Shown in pieces: positions 44,516-54,421 of a DNA stretch of 64,000 bases. Every line of letters begins with the position of its first letter. Positions within the stretch are counted from its first letter, which is position 1. The translations under genes were made by a program, and so were the position numbers. The DNA comes from Candidatus Poribacteria bacterium (lineage in GTDB: Bacteria > Poribacteria > WGA-4E > WGA-3G), in the NCBI GenBank assembly GCA_022824265.1, contig JAJEAG010000098.1:1-64000 (forward strand). Reading direction: 5' to 3'. The notes beneath the pieces are model-generated. The model did no database searches. It was not told where the DNA came from and saw only the letters and a program-made list of their open reading frames with translations.

Positions 44516-45877
44516 ATGAAAATGAATACGTTCCAATTTACGATTTTTCTGATATTCGTTGCAATCATCAGTTCATATACATCTTTAGCAAATCAATCAA
44601 TAGAGACAGACCAACCAAATGACATTGAAATATTAAGATCTTTTGAAAATGCAATTTCTAAAATCGTTGAACAAAGTAAACCTGCGGTTGTCAGTATAAG
44701 TGTAATTAAGGATGAAAAAAAGGATGGTAAGATAATCGAGACATCGGGAGGTGGTTCCGGTTTTATTATTCGAAATGATGGCTACATCCTAACCAACGAA
44801 CATGTTGTACGTGGATCAAAAAAGATCACTGTTAGTTTGTTTAATGGCAGAGAACATGATGCAAGTTTGATTGGTGATGATCAAAACAGTGATATAGCAG
44901 TCTTGAAAATAGATACACTCAAACCACTTCCTGTTCTCAAATTCGCGGATGCGACAAAGGTCCGTGTCGGACAATTTGCTATCGCGATAGGCGATCCAAA
45001 AGGATTTAAGCTTACAGTGACTGCTGGAATAGTCGGTGGAAAAAACCGCTGTTTTCACGAAAAAAACAATCTTTATCAGTATCATCACACCTACATTCAA
45101 ACAGATGCTTGGATCAACCCTGGCAGTAGCGGTGGTCCCTTACTGAATATACAAGGCGAAGTTATCGGTGTAACTGCATTAAACCCGGGTGAAGGTTCAA
45201 CATTAGCTGTTGAATGTGATCTTGCCAACAAAATAAGTAATCAACTGATAACACATGGTAGAATAATCCGTGGACACATTGATGCTGGAATGCAAGATGT
45301 TGCACAAGGTATAAAACTAACAAGGGTTAAACGGAACACTTCTGCATTGAAGTGCGGATTAAAACAGAATGACATCATTGTTGAATTTGATGGGGAAAAG
45401 GTAGCAGGCGTAAACGATTTTGAACTGCATGTTATGGGTTGTCAGATCGGGCAACAATACCCAATCAAGGTATTACGACAAGAACAGGAAATTACACTCA
45501 ATCTGACTATTGATGAGATGCGACCTGAATTAGTTGGACGGTCTGTGAATACTGATTCAGTTTCTTGGAAGACAATTGGATTATCCACACGAAAGTTGGA
45601 ATATAATAATTATCAAAGATATGCATATTTGAATGAAGATGATCAAGGTCTTATCGTTGAAAGAATAAAAAGAAATTCTCCCAGTTACGAAGCAAAAATA
45701 CCACGTGGAGCACTCATCACTGCTGTCAATGAACATAAAATAGAAGATGTTCATACCCTTGAAACATACTTGGATAATGAAAAAGATATTTCAGAAATAA
45801 CTCTGGATATTAAAGGTATCCAGGGTACAGAAAAAGTCATGCTCAAATTGCAGGACAGTCAACTGACACCTCAATAA
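44516..45877 (+). CDS. HtrA-like periplasmic serine protease with two PDZ domains (copy 1)
   Basis: A 453-residue trypsin-like protease: signal peptide at 1-26, catalytic triad His96 (TNEHVV), Asp126 (NSDIAVLKID) and Ser205 (NPGSSGGPLL), then PDZ1 (about 258-345) and PDZ2 (about 350-445). This is the DegP/DegQ order, acting in quality control of envelope proteins. Activation loop LA is short. Unlike copy 2 there is no lipobox, so this one should be soluble in the periplasm. It has several extra Cys residues (C179, C234, C284?) not found in DegP. Preceded by a good promoter and followed by a hairpin before its paralogue. Confidence 0.93.
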   Translation: MKMNTFQFTIFLIFVAIISSYTSLANQSIETDQPNDIEILRSFENAISKIVEQSKPAVVSISVIKDEKKDGKIIETSGGGSGFIIRNDGYILTNEHVVRGSKKITVSLFNGREHDASLIGDDQNSDIAVLKIDTLKPLPVLKFADATKVRVGQFAIAIGDPKGFKLTVTAGIVGGKNRCFHEKNNLYQYHHTYIQTDAWINPGSSGGPLLNIQGEVIGVTALNPGEGSTLAVECDLANKISNQLITHGRIIRGHIDAGMQDVAQGIKLTRVKRNTSALKCGLKQNDIIVEFDGEKVAGVNDFELHVMGCQIGQQYPIKVLRQEQEITLNLTIDEMRPELVGRSVNTDSVSWKTIGLSTRKLEYNNYQRYAYLNEDDQGLIVERIKRNSPSYEAKIPRGALITAVNEHKIEDVHTLETYLDNEKDISEITLDIKGIQGTEKVMLKLQDSQLTPQ

Positions 45878-45916
45878 ATCACTACAACCATACATGCATT
45901 CATTAACGTTGCTAAA

Positions 45917-45950
45917 TTAGTGTTTCTCAGCACGTTATGAGAAACACTAA
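45917..45950 (+). terminator. Hairpin between the two HtrA genes
   Basis: Perfect 13-bp stem TTAGTGTTTCTCA / TGAGAAACACTAA with an 8-nt loop, 40 bp after copy 1 and 39 bp before copy 2. There is no T-run after it, so it may act as a partial terminator or a processing/stability element that sets the relative amount of the two proteases. Confidence 0.55.
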
Positions 45951-45988
45951 AGTGACACTTAATCTAATAACCTTCAAAAGGACCATAT

Positions 45989-47320
45989 ATGCATAAAAAG
46001 TTATATCTGTTCTTTAGTATTAGTATTCTTTTAGGTATTCTTTCTTCCTGTGCATTCCAAAACAAACAACCTACCAATTTGGAGCTGCTAAGTGCCATTG
46101 AAAATGCATATATTGACATAGCAGCAAAGAGTAAACCTGCTATTGTTGCTATTGTTGTTGGACATTCAGATAGAAGGTTAAATAAATCTGGATCGGGCTT
46201 CTTTTTTCGTGAGGATGGCTATATTCTGACAAATGACCACATCGTTCACGGGGGAGAAAGATTCCAAGTAAAACTATTAGATGGTAGCATACATGACGCA
46301 AAATTAATCGGCACGGATATTATCACTGACGTAGCCGTCCTAAAGATTGATACTGATAAAAAACTATCTATCCTTCCATTAGCAGATTCAGATAACGTTA
46401 GAGTCGGACAATTTGCAATTGCCATTGGTAATCCATTTCAACTTGCTTATACAGTCACAACCGGTATAGTTAGCGGAAAAAGTCGTACAGTTCTTGGTGG
46501 AATGCCTGTTATTCGTTATCAAAACTTCATCCAAACAGATGCGTGGATAAATACTGGCAGCAGTGGCGGTCCTTTGTTAAATATATACGGAGAAGTGATC
46601 GGTATCAACGCTTTAATTCGTAAGGTGGAAAATACACCCGGACCTGTACGAGCAGGAGCCGGATTTGCTATATCCAGTAATCTGGCAATCAATATTGGTG
46701 AAAAACTAATTGCAAACGGAAAAATCATTCGTGGTTATCTCGGGATAAGCATGCAGGAAGTACCTGGAGGAATTCGCGTTGACAGAGTAAGATATGGAAC
46801 ACCCGCGGAAAAAGCAGGTCTGCAATGGCGTGACATTATCTATGAATACAACGGGAAAAAGGTAAGTAACAATCTTGAATTCCAGATGCTAATTGCAGAG
46901 TCACCTGTCGGAGAAGAGTCTATCATTAAGGTCCTACGACGCGGAAAAGAGAGAACACTCAGAGCAACAATTGTTGAAATGCCGCCTGAAATGGCGGGTC
47001 TACCTTTTGAAGATGATTCTGTTTCATGGAAAACACTCGGATTAGCAGTTAGGAAATTGGAAAAAGGTGATTATGAGAGGTACACATACCTCGAAAACAG
47101 TGATCGTGGTGTAATTGTTGAAAGAGTTAGAGAAAACACTCCTGGCTTCAATGCAAAAATACCGCGAGGAGCACTCATTATCACAATCAACGATAAAGAA
47201 GTTTCAGATGTTCAGACTTTTGAAGCACTGCTACAATCTCACAAAGAGGTTAAAGAACTGATTCTTGAGGTGAAGAGCAGCCATGGCACAGAAAAATTAA
47301 CCCTACAGTTATCAGAATAG
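45989..47320 (+). CDS. HtrA-like serine protease lipoprotein with two PDZ domains (copy 2)
   Basis: A 443-residue paralogue of the preceding gene, but lipid-anchored: lipobox LSSC (Cys21). Triad His84 (TNDHIV), Asp114 (ITDVAVLKID), Ser192 (NTGSSGGPLL). Two PDZ domains follow; long blocks match copy 1 (DSVSWKTLGLAVRKLE, IPRGALI). Probably faces the periplasm from a membrane and degrades misfolded envelope or outer-membrane proteins. AAAAGGACC precedes the ATG. Confidence 0.94.
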   Translation: MHKKLYLFFSISILLGILSSCAFQNKQPTNLELLSAIENAYIDIAAKSKPAIVAIVVGHSDRRLNKSGSGFFFREDGYILTNDHIVHGGERFQVKLLDGSIHDAKLIGTDIITDVAVLKIDTDKKLSILPLADSDNVRVGQFAIAIGNPFQLAYTVTTGIVSGKSRTVLGGMPVIRYQNFIQTDAWINTGSSGGPLLNIYGEVIGINALIRKVENTPGPVRAGAGFAISSNLAINIGEKLIANGKIIRGYLGISMQEVPGGIRVDRVRYGTPAEKAGLQWRDIIYEYNGKKVSNNLEFQMLIAESPVGEESIIKVLRRGKERTLRATIVEMPPEMAGLPFEDDSVSWKTLGLAVRKLEKGDYERYTYLENSDRGVIVERVRENTPGFNAKIPRGALIITINDKEVSDVQTFEALLQSHKEVKELILEVKSSHGTEKLTLQLSE

Positions 47321-47386
47321 TTGTAATATTTGAATATGTCTTGTATACGAGGATATTTTGAGAACTAATATCGGACAAAAAATGTA

Positions 47387-49378
47387 ATGGAAAACATAAT
47401 AGAAACACAGAAAACGTTAACTCTAAAAGACATTTTCAGTCCGGGTGGCATCATCTCGCAGAATCTATCAAGTTATGAATATCGTGAGGAACAACTGCTG
47501 ATGGCAAACGCGGTCGCCCGCGCATTCGTCGATTCTGAACATCTGGTGGTTGAAGCAGGAACTGGGGTTGGAAAGAGTTTCGCATATCTCATTCCCGCAA
47601 TCTCGCTTGCGGTAAAAACTCATCAGACTGTAGTCATATCCACGAATACTATCAGTTTGCAGGAACAACTCGTTACAAAAGATATTCCATTTCTGCATGA
47701 AATATTACCTCGTGATTTCAAGGCGGTCCTTGCAAAAGGACGACGAAACTATCTATCTCAAAGACGACTGAATACGCTACTAACTTATGATCGCGGTTTA
47801 TTCGACTCGTTGGATGAAGTTGAACAGGTGAAAGAAATCGTTGAATGGGCAGAAATGACAGAGGATGGAAGTCTGGCAGACCTCCCGATGGAACCAAAAA
47901 ATCTCATCTGGAATAAAGTAGCATCTGACCGGGACAATTGCCTTAGAGGCAAATGTCCGACCTATGATGTATGTTTCTACTTCAAGGCACGGGACGAAAT
48001 GCACGAGGCTGACCTACTCATCGTCAACCACCACCTGCTTTTCAGTGACCTTGCCCTCAGACAACTTGACCCATCTATCGGCATCCTACCTGCGTATGAT
48101 TACCTTGTTATTGACGAAGCACATCACTTGGAAGCAATCGCAACACAACATACAAGCCTTGAAGTTAGCAGCACCAGAGTCAAATGGCTCTTAGATTCAC
48201 TTCATCACGAAAGAAACGAGGGTTGCGCTGCAACGCGTTTCGACTCTAATAATTTAATAAGCGAAGTGTATAAAGCACGTGAACAAGCAAACGTGTTTTT
48301 TAAGGTTGTAGAAGATTACTTCGTTGATTCAGACAGTAATATCAAAACACAACGTATTGATGAAGATAATATTGACGAGGTATTTGCAGAAGGGAATATA
48401 TTAGATAATCCTTTATCAAACATTGAAAAGACACTCAAGCAGTTACGAGATAATGCTGATACGGATGACGATGAACAGGAATTGACTTCATACTTCAACC
48501 AATGCAAACGACTCAGAGATGATTTAGACTTAATGATTCAACAGGCTGAATCTGATTATATATACTGGGTTGAAACCTCGTCGTGGGGACGAACCCCGCG
48601 CATTCTTCTAAACGCTACACCTGTTTATGTCAGTAAGATGTTAAAGGAAAACCTCTTTGACGTAAAAGAGAGTGTTGTGATGACGAGTGCAACACTCGCT
48701 ACAAACCAGAACTTTGATTATTTTAAACAACGTGTTGGGATTGACATGTGTCGGGAACTGCTTGTGCATTCACCATTTGATTTCAAAAAACAGGTAAAAA
48801 TACACATACCGCATACAATGCCAGATCCGAATAGCATTGAGTTTATCCCTGCTGCTATTCGTGAAATCAAACATTATCTTGAAATGACACACGGCAAGGC
48901 ATTTGTCCTTTTTACCAGTTACAAAATGATGGATGAAGTTTATGACGAAGTGGCACCCTATCTTGCTGAAATCGGTATTGATGTATTCAAACAGGGAGAT
49001 GGACTTTCACGAACAGATATGTTACATGCATTTCGAGAGGATACGAATTCAGTTCTATTTGGAACTTCCAGTTTCTGGGAAGGGGTTGATGTACAAGGGG
49101 AAGCCTTGAGTAATGTTGTAATAACAAAATTGCCATTTGAAGTACCAACACATCCAATCATGGAAGCACGCGTCAAACAGATTAAAGAACGAGGCGGAAG
49201 TGAATTTATGGAGTTCAGTTTGCCCGAAGCAATTTTACGTCTAAAACAAGGATTCGGAAGACTTATCCGCACACAAACTGATCATGGAATAGTCGTTATT
49301 CTGGATTCACGGATCAAAACACGTAGTTATGGAAAACTCTTTTTAGACTCATTGCCCCCTTGTGATATTATTGCTTGA
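47387..49378 (+). CDS. DinG/XPD-type helicase
   Basis: A 663-residue superfamily 2 helicase. Walker A EAGTGVGKS at 56-64, Q/Ia region, Fe-S segment with C185, C190 and C196, DEAH box (VIDEAHHLE), VVMTSATLAT, FWEGVDVQGEALSNVVITKLPF and QGFGRLIR. DinG has four Fe-S cysteines; the first, normally in NYLC, is Ser124 here (NYLS), so either the cluster has a non-Cys ligand or it is altered. 5'-3' unwinding of DNA/RNA structures in repair is the family role. No exonuclease domain, unlike Bacillus DinG. 66 bp after the HtrA gene. Confidence 0.92.
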   Translation: MENIIETQKTLTLKDIFSPGGIISQNLSSYEYREEQLLMANAVARAFVDSEHLVVEAGTGVGKSFAYLIPAISLAVKTHQTVVISTNTISLQEQLVTKDIPFLHEILPRDFKAVLAKGRRNYLSQRRLNTLLTYDRGLFDSLDEVEQVKEIVEWAEMTEDGSLADLPMEPKNLIWNKVASDRDNCLRGKCPTYDVCFYFKARDEMHEADLLIVNHHLLFSDLALRQLDPSIGILPAYDYLVIDEAHHLEAIATQHTSLEVSSTRVKWLLDSLHHERNEGCAATRFDSNNLISEVYKAREQANVFFKVVEDYFVDSDSNIKTQRIDEDNIDEVFAEGNILDNPLSNIEKTLKQLRDNADTDDDEQELTSYFNQCKRLRDDLDLMIQQAESDYIYWVETSSWGRTPRILLNATPVYVSKMLKENLFDVKESVVMTSATLATNQNFDYFKQRVGIDMCRELLVHSPFDFKKQVKIHIPHTMPDPNSIEFIPAAIREIKHYLEMTHGKAFVLFTSYKMMDEVYDEVAPYLAEIGIDVFKQGDGLSRTDMLHAFREDTNSVLFGTSSFWEGVDVQGEALSNVVITKLPFEVPTHPIMEARVKQIKERGGSEFMEFSLPEAILRLKQGFGRLIRTQTDHGIVVILDSRIKTRSYGKLFLDSLPPCDIIA

Positions 49379-49428
49379 TCGTCCGTATAGTTGCTACATA
49401 ATCCGCCCTAACCGTCAATATAAAACGA

Positions 49429-49454
49429 TAGGTGCGATTACAAAATCGCACCTA
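49429..49454. repeat. Palindromic intergenic repeat between convergent genes
   Basis: Perfect 11-bp stem TAGGTGCGATT / AATCGCACCTA with an ACAA loop, followed by C to complete a CCTAC end. It is an AT-richer relative of the CCTAC repeats. It lies between the DinG gene and the lipoprotein gene (convergent) and may help terminate both, though no T-run is present. Confidence 0.65.
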
Positions 49455-49532
49455 CAACACAAGTAAATTTCGTTTTGATAAAGCGACACATCTATATGAA
49501 TTCTGGATTACGCGGATGATTTCATAACTAAA

Positions 49533-50576
49533 TTAATAACGTTGCGGTGAAGGTTGAGCAACGCGAATCCCTCTACTGTGGGTAAATGGAAAGCGAAACT
49601 CAATTGTTTGATAACGTTGGGCTCCATCAGGTGGAGGTGCTTTTTCAATACGAAGTATCACACTAAGGTCCACGGCATTGAGTTTTACTTGCCTGAAAGG
49701 AACAAAACCTTCTGCTGATTCACCCGGTCTAACGCCAACACGATGAGCACCGACTTGTCTTTCAACAATAGGCATACGTTTTTCCAATAGGATTTCACGT
49801 GCTTTTTCCAAACCTTTTTTTACATAAAGACCTGAGGCACGTGACATATAAGTAAACCTTTCCTCTAAATCATCAATATCCATACCTGGATAGAAGTTAT
49901 CACCTTGATCAGTCATTTCACATTTCTTGACATCAAAAATGACGTGCTCGTTACGATTATTCGTTATCTTCACATAAAACACATCAGTTTTATCTCCCTG
50001 TCTGAGAGCTTCAGTTTCGTAAAAAGGAGAAAATGCATTACCTCGGTTATACTTCCGATCCAAATCAGTTCTTCGCCAATAACAGATAGAAACGGTTATA
50101 CCGTCTATAGTTTTTGTAAGAAAAGGTTGTCTTGCCTGTATATCAAAAGTCTCTGGAAAGTCAGCTAAGAATACGACATCAACTTCTTTCCTGTCTTCGT
50201 CCGCAGTAGGAAGTTCTATTTCGGGTTGTACCTCAATCCAGTCTGTCAAAAAATTATTCCATTCTTCAACAGCATACGCATATTCTGGTGAAGCAAATAC
50301 ATAAGTTAAAGCTTTTGCATTTGCATCTTTTTTCTTCACCAAACGAAAACCAACAGTTTGAAGTCCATGCTTTTCAATTATCGGATTTGCCAACTTTGCA
50401 GCAGGAACTGCAGGTACTACTACATCTGCAGAAGAATTGTTGTCTAATTCCATTTGTGCGTCAACTATATTATGCACTGGTTGAATCGGAGACATACTTT
50501 GTAAAGACTGACCACAACCTAACACACTCAATCCTAACAGAAATAATACCCCTATATTCAACAGTAAATATTTCAT
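49533..50576 (-). CDS. Lipoprotein of unknown function
   Basis: A 347-residue lipoprotein: the start at 50576 follows AAAGGACAG and gives a lipobox (SVLGC near residue 21). After a Pro/Ala/Val spacer come a mixed alpha/beta region (GFRLVKKKDANAKALTYVFASPEY) and an Ig-like stretch in which a charged linker and GESAEGFVPFRQVKLNAVDLSV suggest a beta-sandwich. I recognise no family. The in-frame ATG at 50687 would add 37 residues without an obvious ribosome site. It lies convergent with DinG and 224 bp downstream of the M6 protease. Confidence 0.8.
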   Translation of the reverse strand: MKYLLLNIGVLFLLGLSVLGCGQSLQSMSPIQPVHNIVDAQMELDNNSSADVVVPAVPAAKLANPIIEKHGLQTVGFRLVKKKDANAKALTYVFASPEYAYAVEEWNNFLTDWIEVQPEIELPTADEDRKEVDVVFLADFPETFDIQARQPFLTKTIDGITVSICYWRRTDLDRKYNRGNAFSPFYETEALRQGDKTDVFYVKITNNRNEHVIFDVKKCEMTDQGDNFYPGMDIDDLEERFTYMSRASGLYVKKGLEKAREILLEKRMPIVERQVGAHRVGVRPGESAEGFVPFRQVKLNAVDLSVILRIEKAPPPDGAQRYQTIEFRFPFTHSRGIRVAQPSPQRY

Positions 50577-50800
50577 TTGCTGTCCTTTAATTTGTGCCGG
50601 ACGATATGGATTCCTCCCTGCACACTCGCCTGCTTTTGTTTGCTTAGTAAACCAATTCATTAATAAAATTGCCTCCTTATCTACCACTTCTCAATAACAA
50701 CGTTGTTTAGATGTTTGTAATAATACATATCCTTAAGTTACCATAACTACGATTTTTCGTCAACAAGATAAATTTATGATTGAGAGGTAACATAAGGAGA

Positions 50801-52987
50801 TTATCTGAGAATACCTAAATTACCGGTCTCACGTATGACTGAATCTGCTTGTGTTGCTGCGATATGGTAAATATATATACCGGAGGAAAGCGGAGTGCCA
50901 TGTTGATTTTTACCATCCCACAGAAATTTACCAGATGCCAAAACCTCCTGCTGGGTTTTACTAAAAATCTTCTCACCATTAATAGTAAAAATATCAAGTG
51001 TGACACTATCCGCTGATTGAGATGCGGGGAGTTGATATGTAAAGGTGATTCCAGATGATGAAGGTCGCATAGGATTTGGATAAACCTGTGTATGTATTTT
51101 TGCGAACGGTTCAGGATCAAGCTGCTCTACTAACAATTTGTAGGACTCAACACTGCTGAATTCACCATCTGAAGTCACCTCAAGATACAATGTCTGTCTT
51201 GTAGCGGGTTGATAAAGAATTTGGTATCCAATCAAATCTGCAGCTTTTTCACCCATTCCTAATATCTCACCTGTATCTGTCAGAAGGTGCAAACTGTAAT
51301 TAATGTGCTCTGGAAATTCCGATAATGTGGCGCGGATCGTTATACCGCCGGCAGCTTCAAATCGATAAAGGTCTTGGAGATCAGATGCGTCATATAGGAA
51401 GGAGTAATAGGGTTGATTGTAAAAAATTGGGAATGCTGTTCCAATGGTGTTGTTCGGTTCATAGGTATCACCGAAAGAGACTAACATCTGCATCGTTAGA
51501 CCTTCAGCACTTATATTGGTAATAGAAATACCAGAAGGTGTGCCATCACTTGAACTACTGTTCGGCAAAGTTCCGGGTGTGAAACCAGTTTGGTTATCGT
51601 TCGCAGAATAGGCTGCACCATCAGTGACAAGATCAATGTCTATGAAGCCAGGATCATCCGGATGAATACCGATATGTTCAGGATCATTGGGGTCTTCAAG
51701 CCAAATCTGAAAAGCAGCATCAAAACTACCAAGACGTCGGACCTGTGTCTCATCAATATGCCAGATGAGAATACCTGATTCTGGAAGATATGTGTCAAAG
51801 GTTGCTCCTGAGTTTTTATATCGGTTCTCAATAAGGAAAAATTCTCTGTTTATTACATCGGTAGGCAAATCAGAATCACTACCAAAGGTAGTAAAAACCC
51901 TCCGTGTTAGTGGAATATCAATTTTGAAGAGTTTGTCTGTTTTAGATGGCAGTTCAAAACATGGGACGGTAATTTGTCCAGACTTCGTGATTGTTACAGG
52001 TTCAATCCAACCAACACGTCCATTTTCAGGACGTGCATCAAAATCCCATTTCAAATATCCAATAATATGACTGGGTTCTAAGCCGTTTCCTATGGTTATA
52101 TTAACGGGTCCCTGATAGGGACCGAATGCCCCCATTAAACCCCATTTATGGTCACGTGCGTCTGTAAAGTTTGACCCATAAACATCTGGTGCGCCAAAAT
52201 CGTGGAAGAATTCATGGAAGTATATACCTAAATGTGGTTTATCAAAATCAGGTTCTTCAGCAACAACAATTGCAGTGTCAACTCTTACCCCGTCAAGGGT
52301 TAGGTTGACATTTGGTGTTAAGATAGACCATATATCATATTCTGGATCAACTTCATTAATTTCCTTGCTGGACGCTTCGTCATTACCAGCATGTATAATG
52401 AAAAGGTGGTCAACGATTCCATCTTTATCACGGTCGTATTTTGAAAAATCGACAGTTGCATCTACCGCACGACATGCCTCTCTAATTAGCTCATGATATC
52501 GTGGTACATTAATCTGTCCTTCACCATAATAACGCATCGGTTTCTGAGCCCGTATCCATTTATTACCTTCTGGTAAAACACCTCCAACGGGTCCCGGTTG
52601 TACATCCATTTGTCCATAGGAATTTTCGCGGAAATAAGTTTTTAGTGACACACCTTCTTCAGCAAATAGATATTCATTAAACTCTGCGCTACTTCTTTTA
52701 CCCGGTTGATCACTGAAATCAATTTTGAGAGCAAGCACATATTCAATCCCATCAGGTTGTAATACACTGAGTTCCCTTGCATTACAACATCCATCTAATG
52801 CTTCAAGATAGTTTGAAAGACCGAGTTCAGAACTTTGTCCTGGAGAAGTTTTAGGGGACATTTTACCTGTGTTAGGATCAATGTCAAAATATAGGTAAGG
52901 ATTAGGAGGAGCTGCATAGCAGAATGCTGTAACCACAAGGAAACACGCGATACATGCTACACGTAAAGCAGAAACTATGTTAATCAA
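50801..52987 (-). CDS. Secreted M6-family (immune inhibitor A-like) metalloprotease
   Basis: About 728 residues: hydrophobic signal region (SALRVACIACFLVVTAFCYA), propeptide, then the M6 catalytic domain (RENSYGQMDVQPGPV, zinc motif HEFFHDFGAPDVYG, HExxH-type, and GLMGAFG). The middle is beta-rich and the end (YPNPMRPSSSGITFTYQL, then WDGKNQHGTPLSSGIYIY) is the FlgD-like/T9SS-type-A-like module. The start is uncertain: the frame is open to 53119, overlapping the upstream gene by 140 bp. I chose a TTG at 52987, which overlaps its stop by 8 bp, keeps the signal peptide, and has a weak GGTGGTGA before it; the ATG at 53044 is the alternative. Confidence 0.88.
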   Translation of the reverse strand: MINIVSALRVACIACFLVVTAFCYAAPPNPYLYFDIDPNTGKMSPKTSPGQSSELGLSNYLEALDGCCNARELSVLQPDGIEYVLALKIDFSDQPGKRSSAEFNEYLFAEEGVSLKTYFRENSYGQMDVQPGPVGGVLPEGNKWIRAQKPMRYYGEGQINVPRYHELIREACRAVDATVDFSKYDRDKDGIVDHLFIIHAGNDEASSKEINEVDPEYDIWSILTPNVNLTLDGVRVDTAIVVAEEPDFDKPHLGIYFHEFFHDFGAPDVYGSNFTDARDHKWGLMGAFGPYQGPVNITIGNGLEPSHIIGYLKWDFDARPENGRVGWIEPVTITKSGQITVPCFELPSKTDKLFKIDIPLTRRVFTTFGSDSDLPTDVINREFFLIENRYKNSGATFDTYLPESGILIWHIDETQVRRLGSFDAAFQIWLEDPNDPEHIGIHPDDPGFIDIDLVTDGAAYSANDNQTGFTPGTLPNSSSSDGTPSGISITNISAEGLTMQMLVSFGDTYEPNNTIGTAFPIFYNQPYYSFLYDASDLQDLYRFEAAGGITIRATLSEFPEHINYSLHLLTDTGEILGMGEKAADLIGYQILYQPATRQTLYLEVTSDGEFSSVESYKLLVEQLDPEPFAKIHTQVYPNPMRPSSSGITFTYQLPASQSADSVTLDIFTINGEKIFSKTQQEVLASGKFLWDGKNQHGTPLSSGIYIYHIAATQADSVIRETGNLGILR

Positions 52988-54308
52988 ATTCACCACCACA
53001 TTTTCTGCATAAGATGTAGAATTGAATGTCGTCAGAATGGGCATGTTGTTTGATGAGATCAACAGCTTGATCAGGCAGTTCTTCTTCACATTTTTGACAT
53101 TTATAGAGTGATCCTTCATGTTCAGGAAATTTTCTTATGTCACCCCAAATATCGTTGAGCCAGTATTTAAATTCCCACGGAAATTCAGTTTCAACTGCCT
53201 TTGATATCTCAACTGCATGGCTAATTAATTTTCTGCACTCCTCAAATGTGGCAGGTTCATAGGGGTGTGGTTGTGTAAGCGTAGGTATCGGTTTACCTTC
53301 AGCAGCATTTTCAGGATTGTATCGTCGAGAACGTGTTAGCAAAATTTGGTCTAACCGTGTACCCGGTTCTCTACCCTTTGACCATACACGGTAATATCCT
53401 GGACGTTTGACCCTAAAGTAACCCGGTTCTGACTTGCCGAGTGGGTGCGTTGAAGTATCCCAAAGCCAACGATTCCATTTGGAGTCGTCCCCCGGAACTG
53501 CCCATACTTTGATTGCATTGGGTCCGCCCTGTTCGTCCCACGGATACGGTTCAACATCTTCAATGCCAACCCAGTATGAGTCTTGACTCCCCGACTTATA
53601 GTATGTCCGAATCCACACGTACCATTTTCCTCTTTTAGGTATATAGACTTCATAAATAGCACGCGCATTTCTCGCGCTATCAATTGCCCTTCTGTTGGAA
53701 GCTTCTTCGTCTTCCACAACATTCACACCATTGTCAAAATGCATCGCAGTTTCCGCTTCAATGATAAGTGTGTCCCTTGGGATGCGAATAAATTCCTGTT
53801 TTTTATCTTTTACTTCACGTTCGCGTTCTTGCTCTATTTCCTCTTTTTCTTCTTCTGGTATTGCGTGTTCCGGTTCAGTGTAACTATTTCCGAACCTTTG
53901 ACATGCCCGTTCAAATTGCTTTTCGGACATGTTTGCATCGTAGAAACAGTCTCGGACACCTTTTTTCCAAAGGTCAATCAGCAGGAACATCGCCTTTAAA
54001 TTTCCATCAGGACGTTTACGCGTGCCAACAATAATTAGCATACCTGTATCTCGTGAACGACTGACAAGGCATAGGTGAATGGGATATTCAGGTGAGGCAA
54101 CTTTTCTGCTTTGAACGATGAGGGGACTATAATATTTGCATCGGTTATCGCATCCAGGGATTTTTGCCCGTTTAGCACTACAACATTCTGGACAAATAAT
54201 CATACTACTAAGGGCAGGGCATGCCCGTTTACCATTATTGGAACGGCATGTACGACACCTTTGTGTTTTGATACGTTTCTGTCTGGTAGGAAGTCTCTGA
54301 TGGCGCAT
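52980..54308 (-). CDS. Zinc-ribbon / jelly-roll fusion protein of unknown function
   Basis: A 442-residue protein without signal peptide. Order: N-terminal Cys-rich basic domain (C18, C21, C30, C39, C42, C43, C53, C57); residues about 70-135 with LIIVGTRKRPDGN and FLLIDLWKKGVRDCFYD, resembling the VVxARxxPNG..FVLVDLxxLGVKD module of SEC-C-type proteins; an acidic Glu-rich coiled segment (145-175); a CBM6/35-like jelly roll (TLIIEAETAMHF...YWVGIEDVEPYPW...GYYRVWSKG); and a C-terminal zinc ribbon (C-x2-C ... C-x2-C). Combining a cytosolic-type zinc module with a carbohydrate-binding-like fold is unusual. Function unknown; overlaps the M6 gene region downstream. Confidence 0.82.
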   Translation of the reverse strand: MRHQRLPTRQKRIKTQRCRTCRSNNGKRACPALSSMIICPECCSAKRAKIPGCDNRCKYYSPLIVQSRKVASPEYPIHLCLVSRSRDTGMLIIVGTRKRPDGNLKAMFLLIDLWKKGVRDCFYDANMSEKQFERACQRFGNSYTEPEHAIPEEEKEEIEQEREREVKDKKQEFIRIPRDTLIIEAETAMHFDNGVNVVEDEEASNRRAIDSARNARAIYEVYIPKRGKWYVWIRTYYKSGSQDSYWVGIEDVEPYPWDEQGGPNAIKVWAVPGDDSKWNRWLWDTSTHPLGKSEPGYFRVKRPGYYRVWSKGREPGTRLDQILLTRSRRYNPENAAEGKPIPTLTQPHPYEPATFEECRKLISHAVEISKAVETEFPWEFKYWLNDIWGDIRKFPEHEGSLYKCQKCEEELPDQAVDLIKQHAHSDDIQFYILCRKCGGEFD

Positions 54309-54421
54309 GGCATGTGGCTTTCGTTGCTATATGAATATTGATGCAATCCAGACTCAGTAATGTGCTACTATTTACAGCAGTAACAAACGACTCCCAGAGT
54401 TGACTTTACAGTTCAACACTG

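Noticed and set aside
49429-49454. Intrinsic terminator for DinG
   Set aside because: The stem is perfect but there is no T-run on either strand; it fits better as a repeat-family member.
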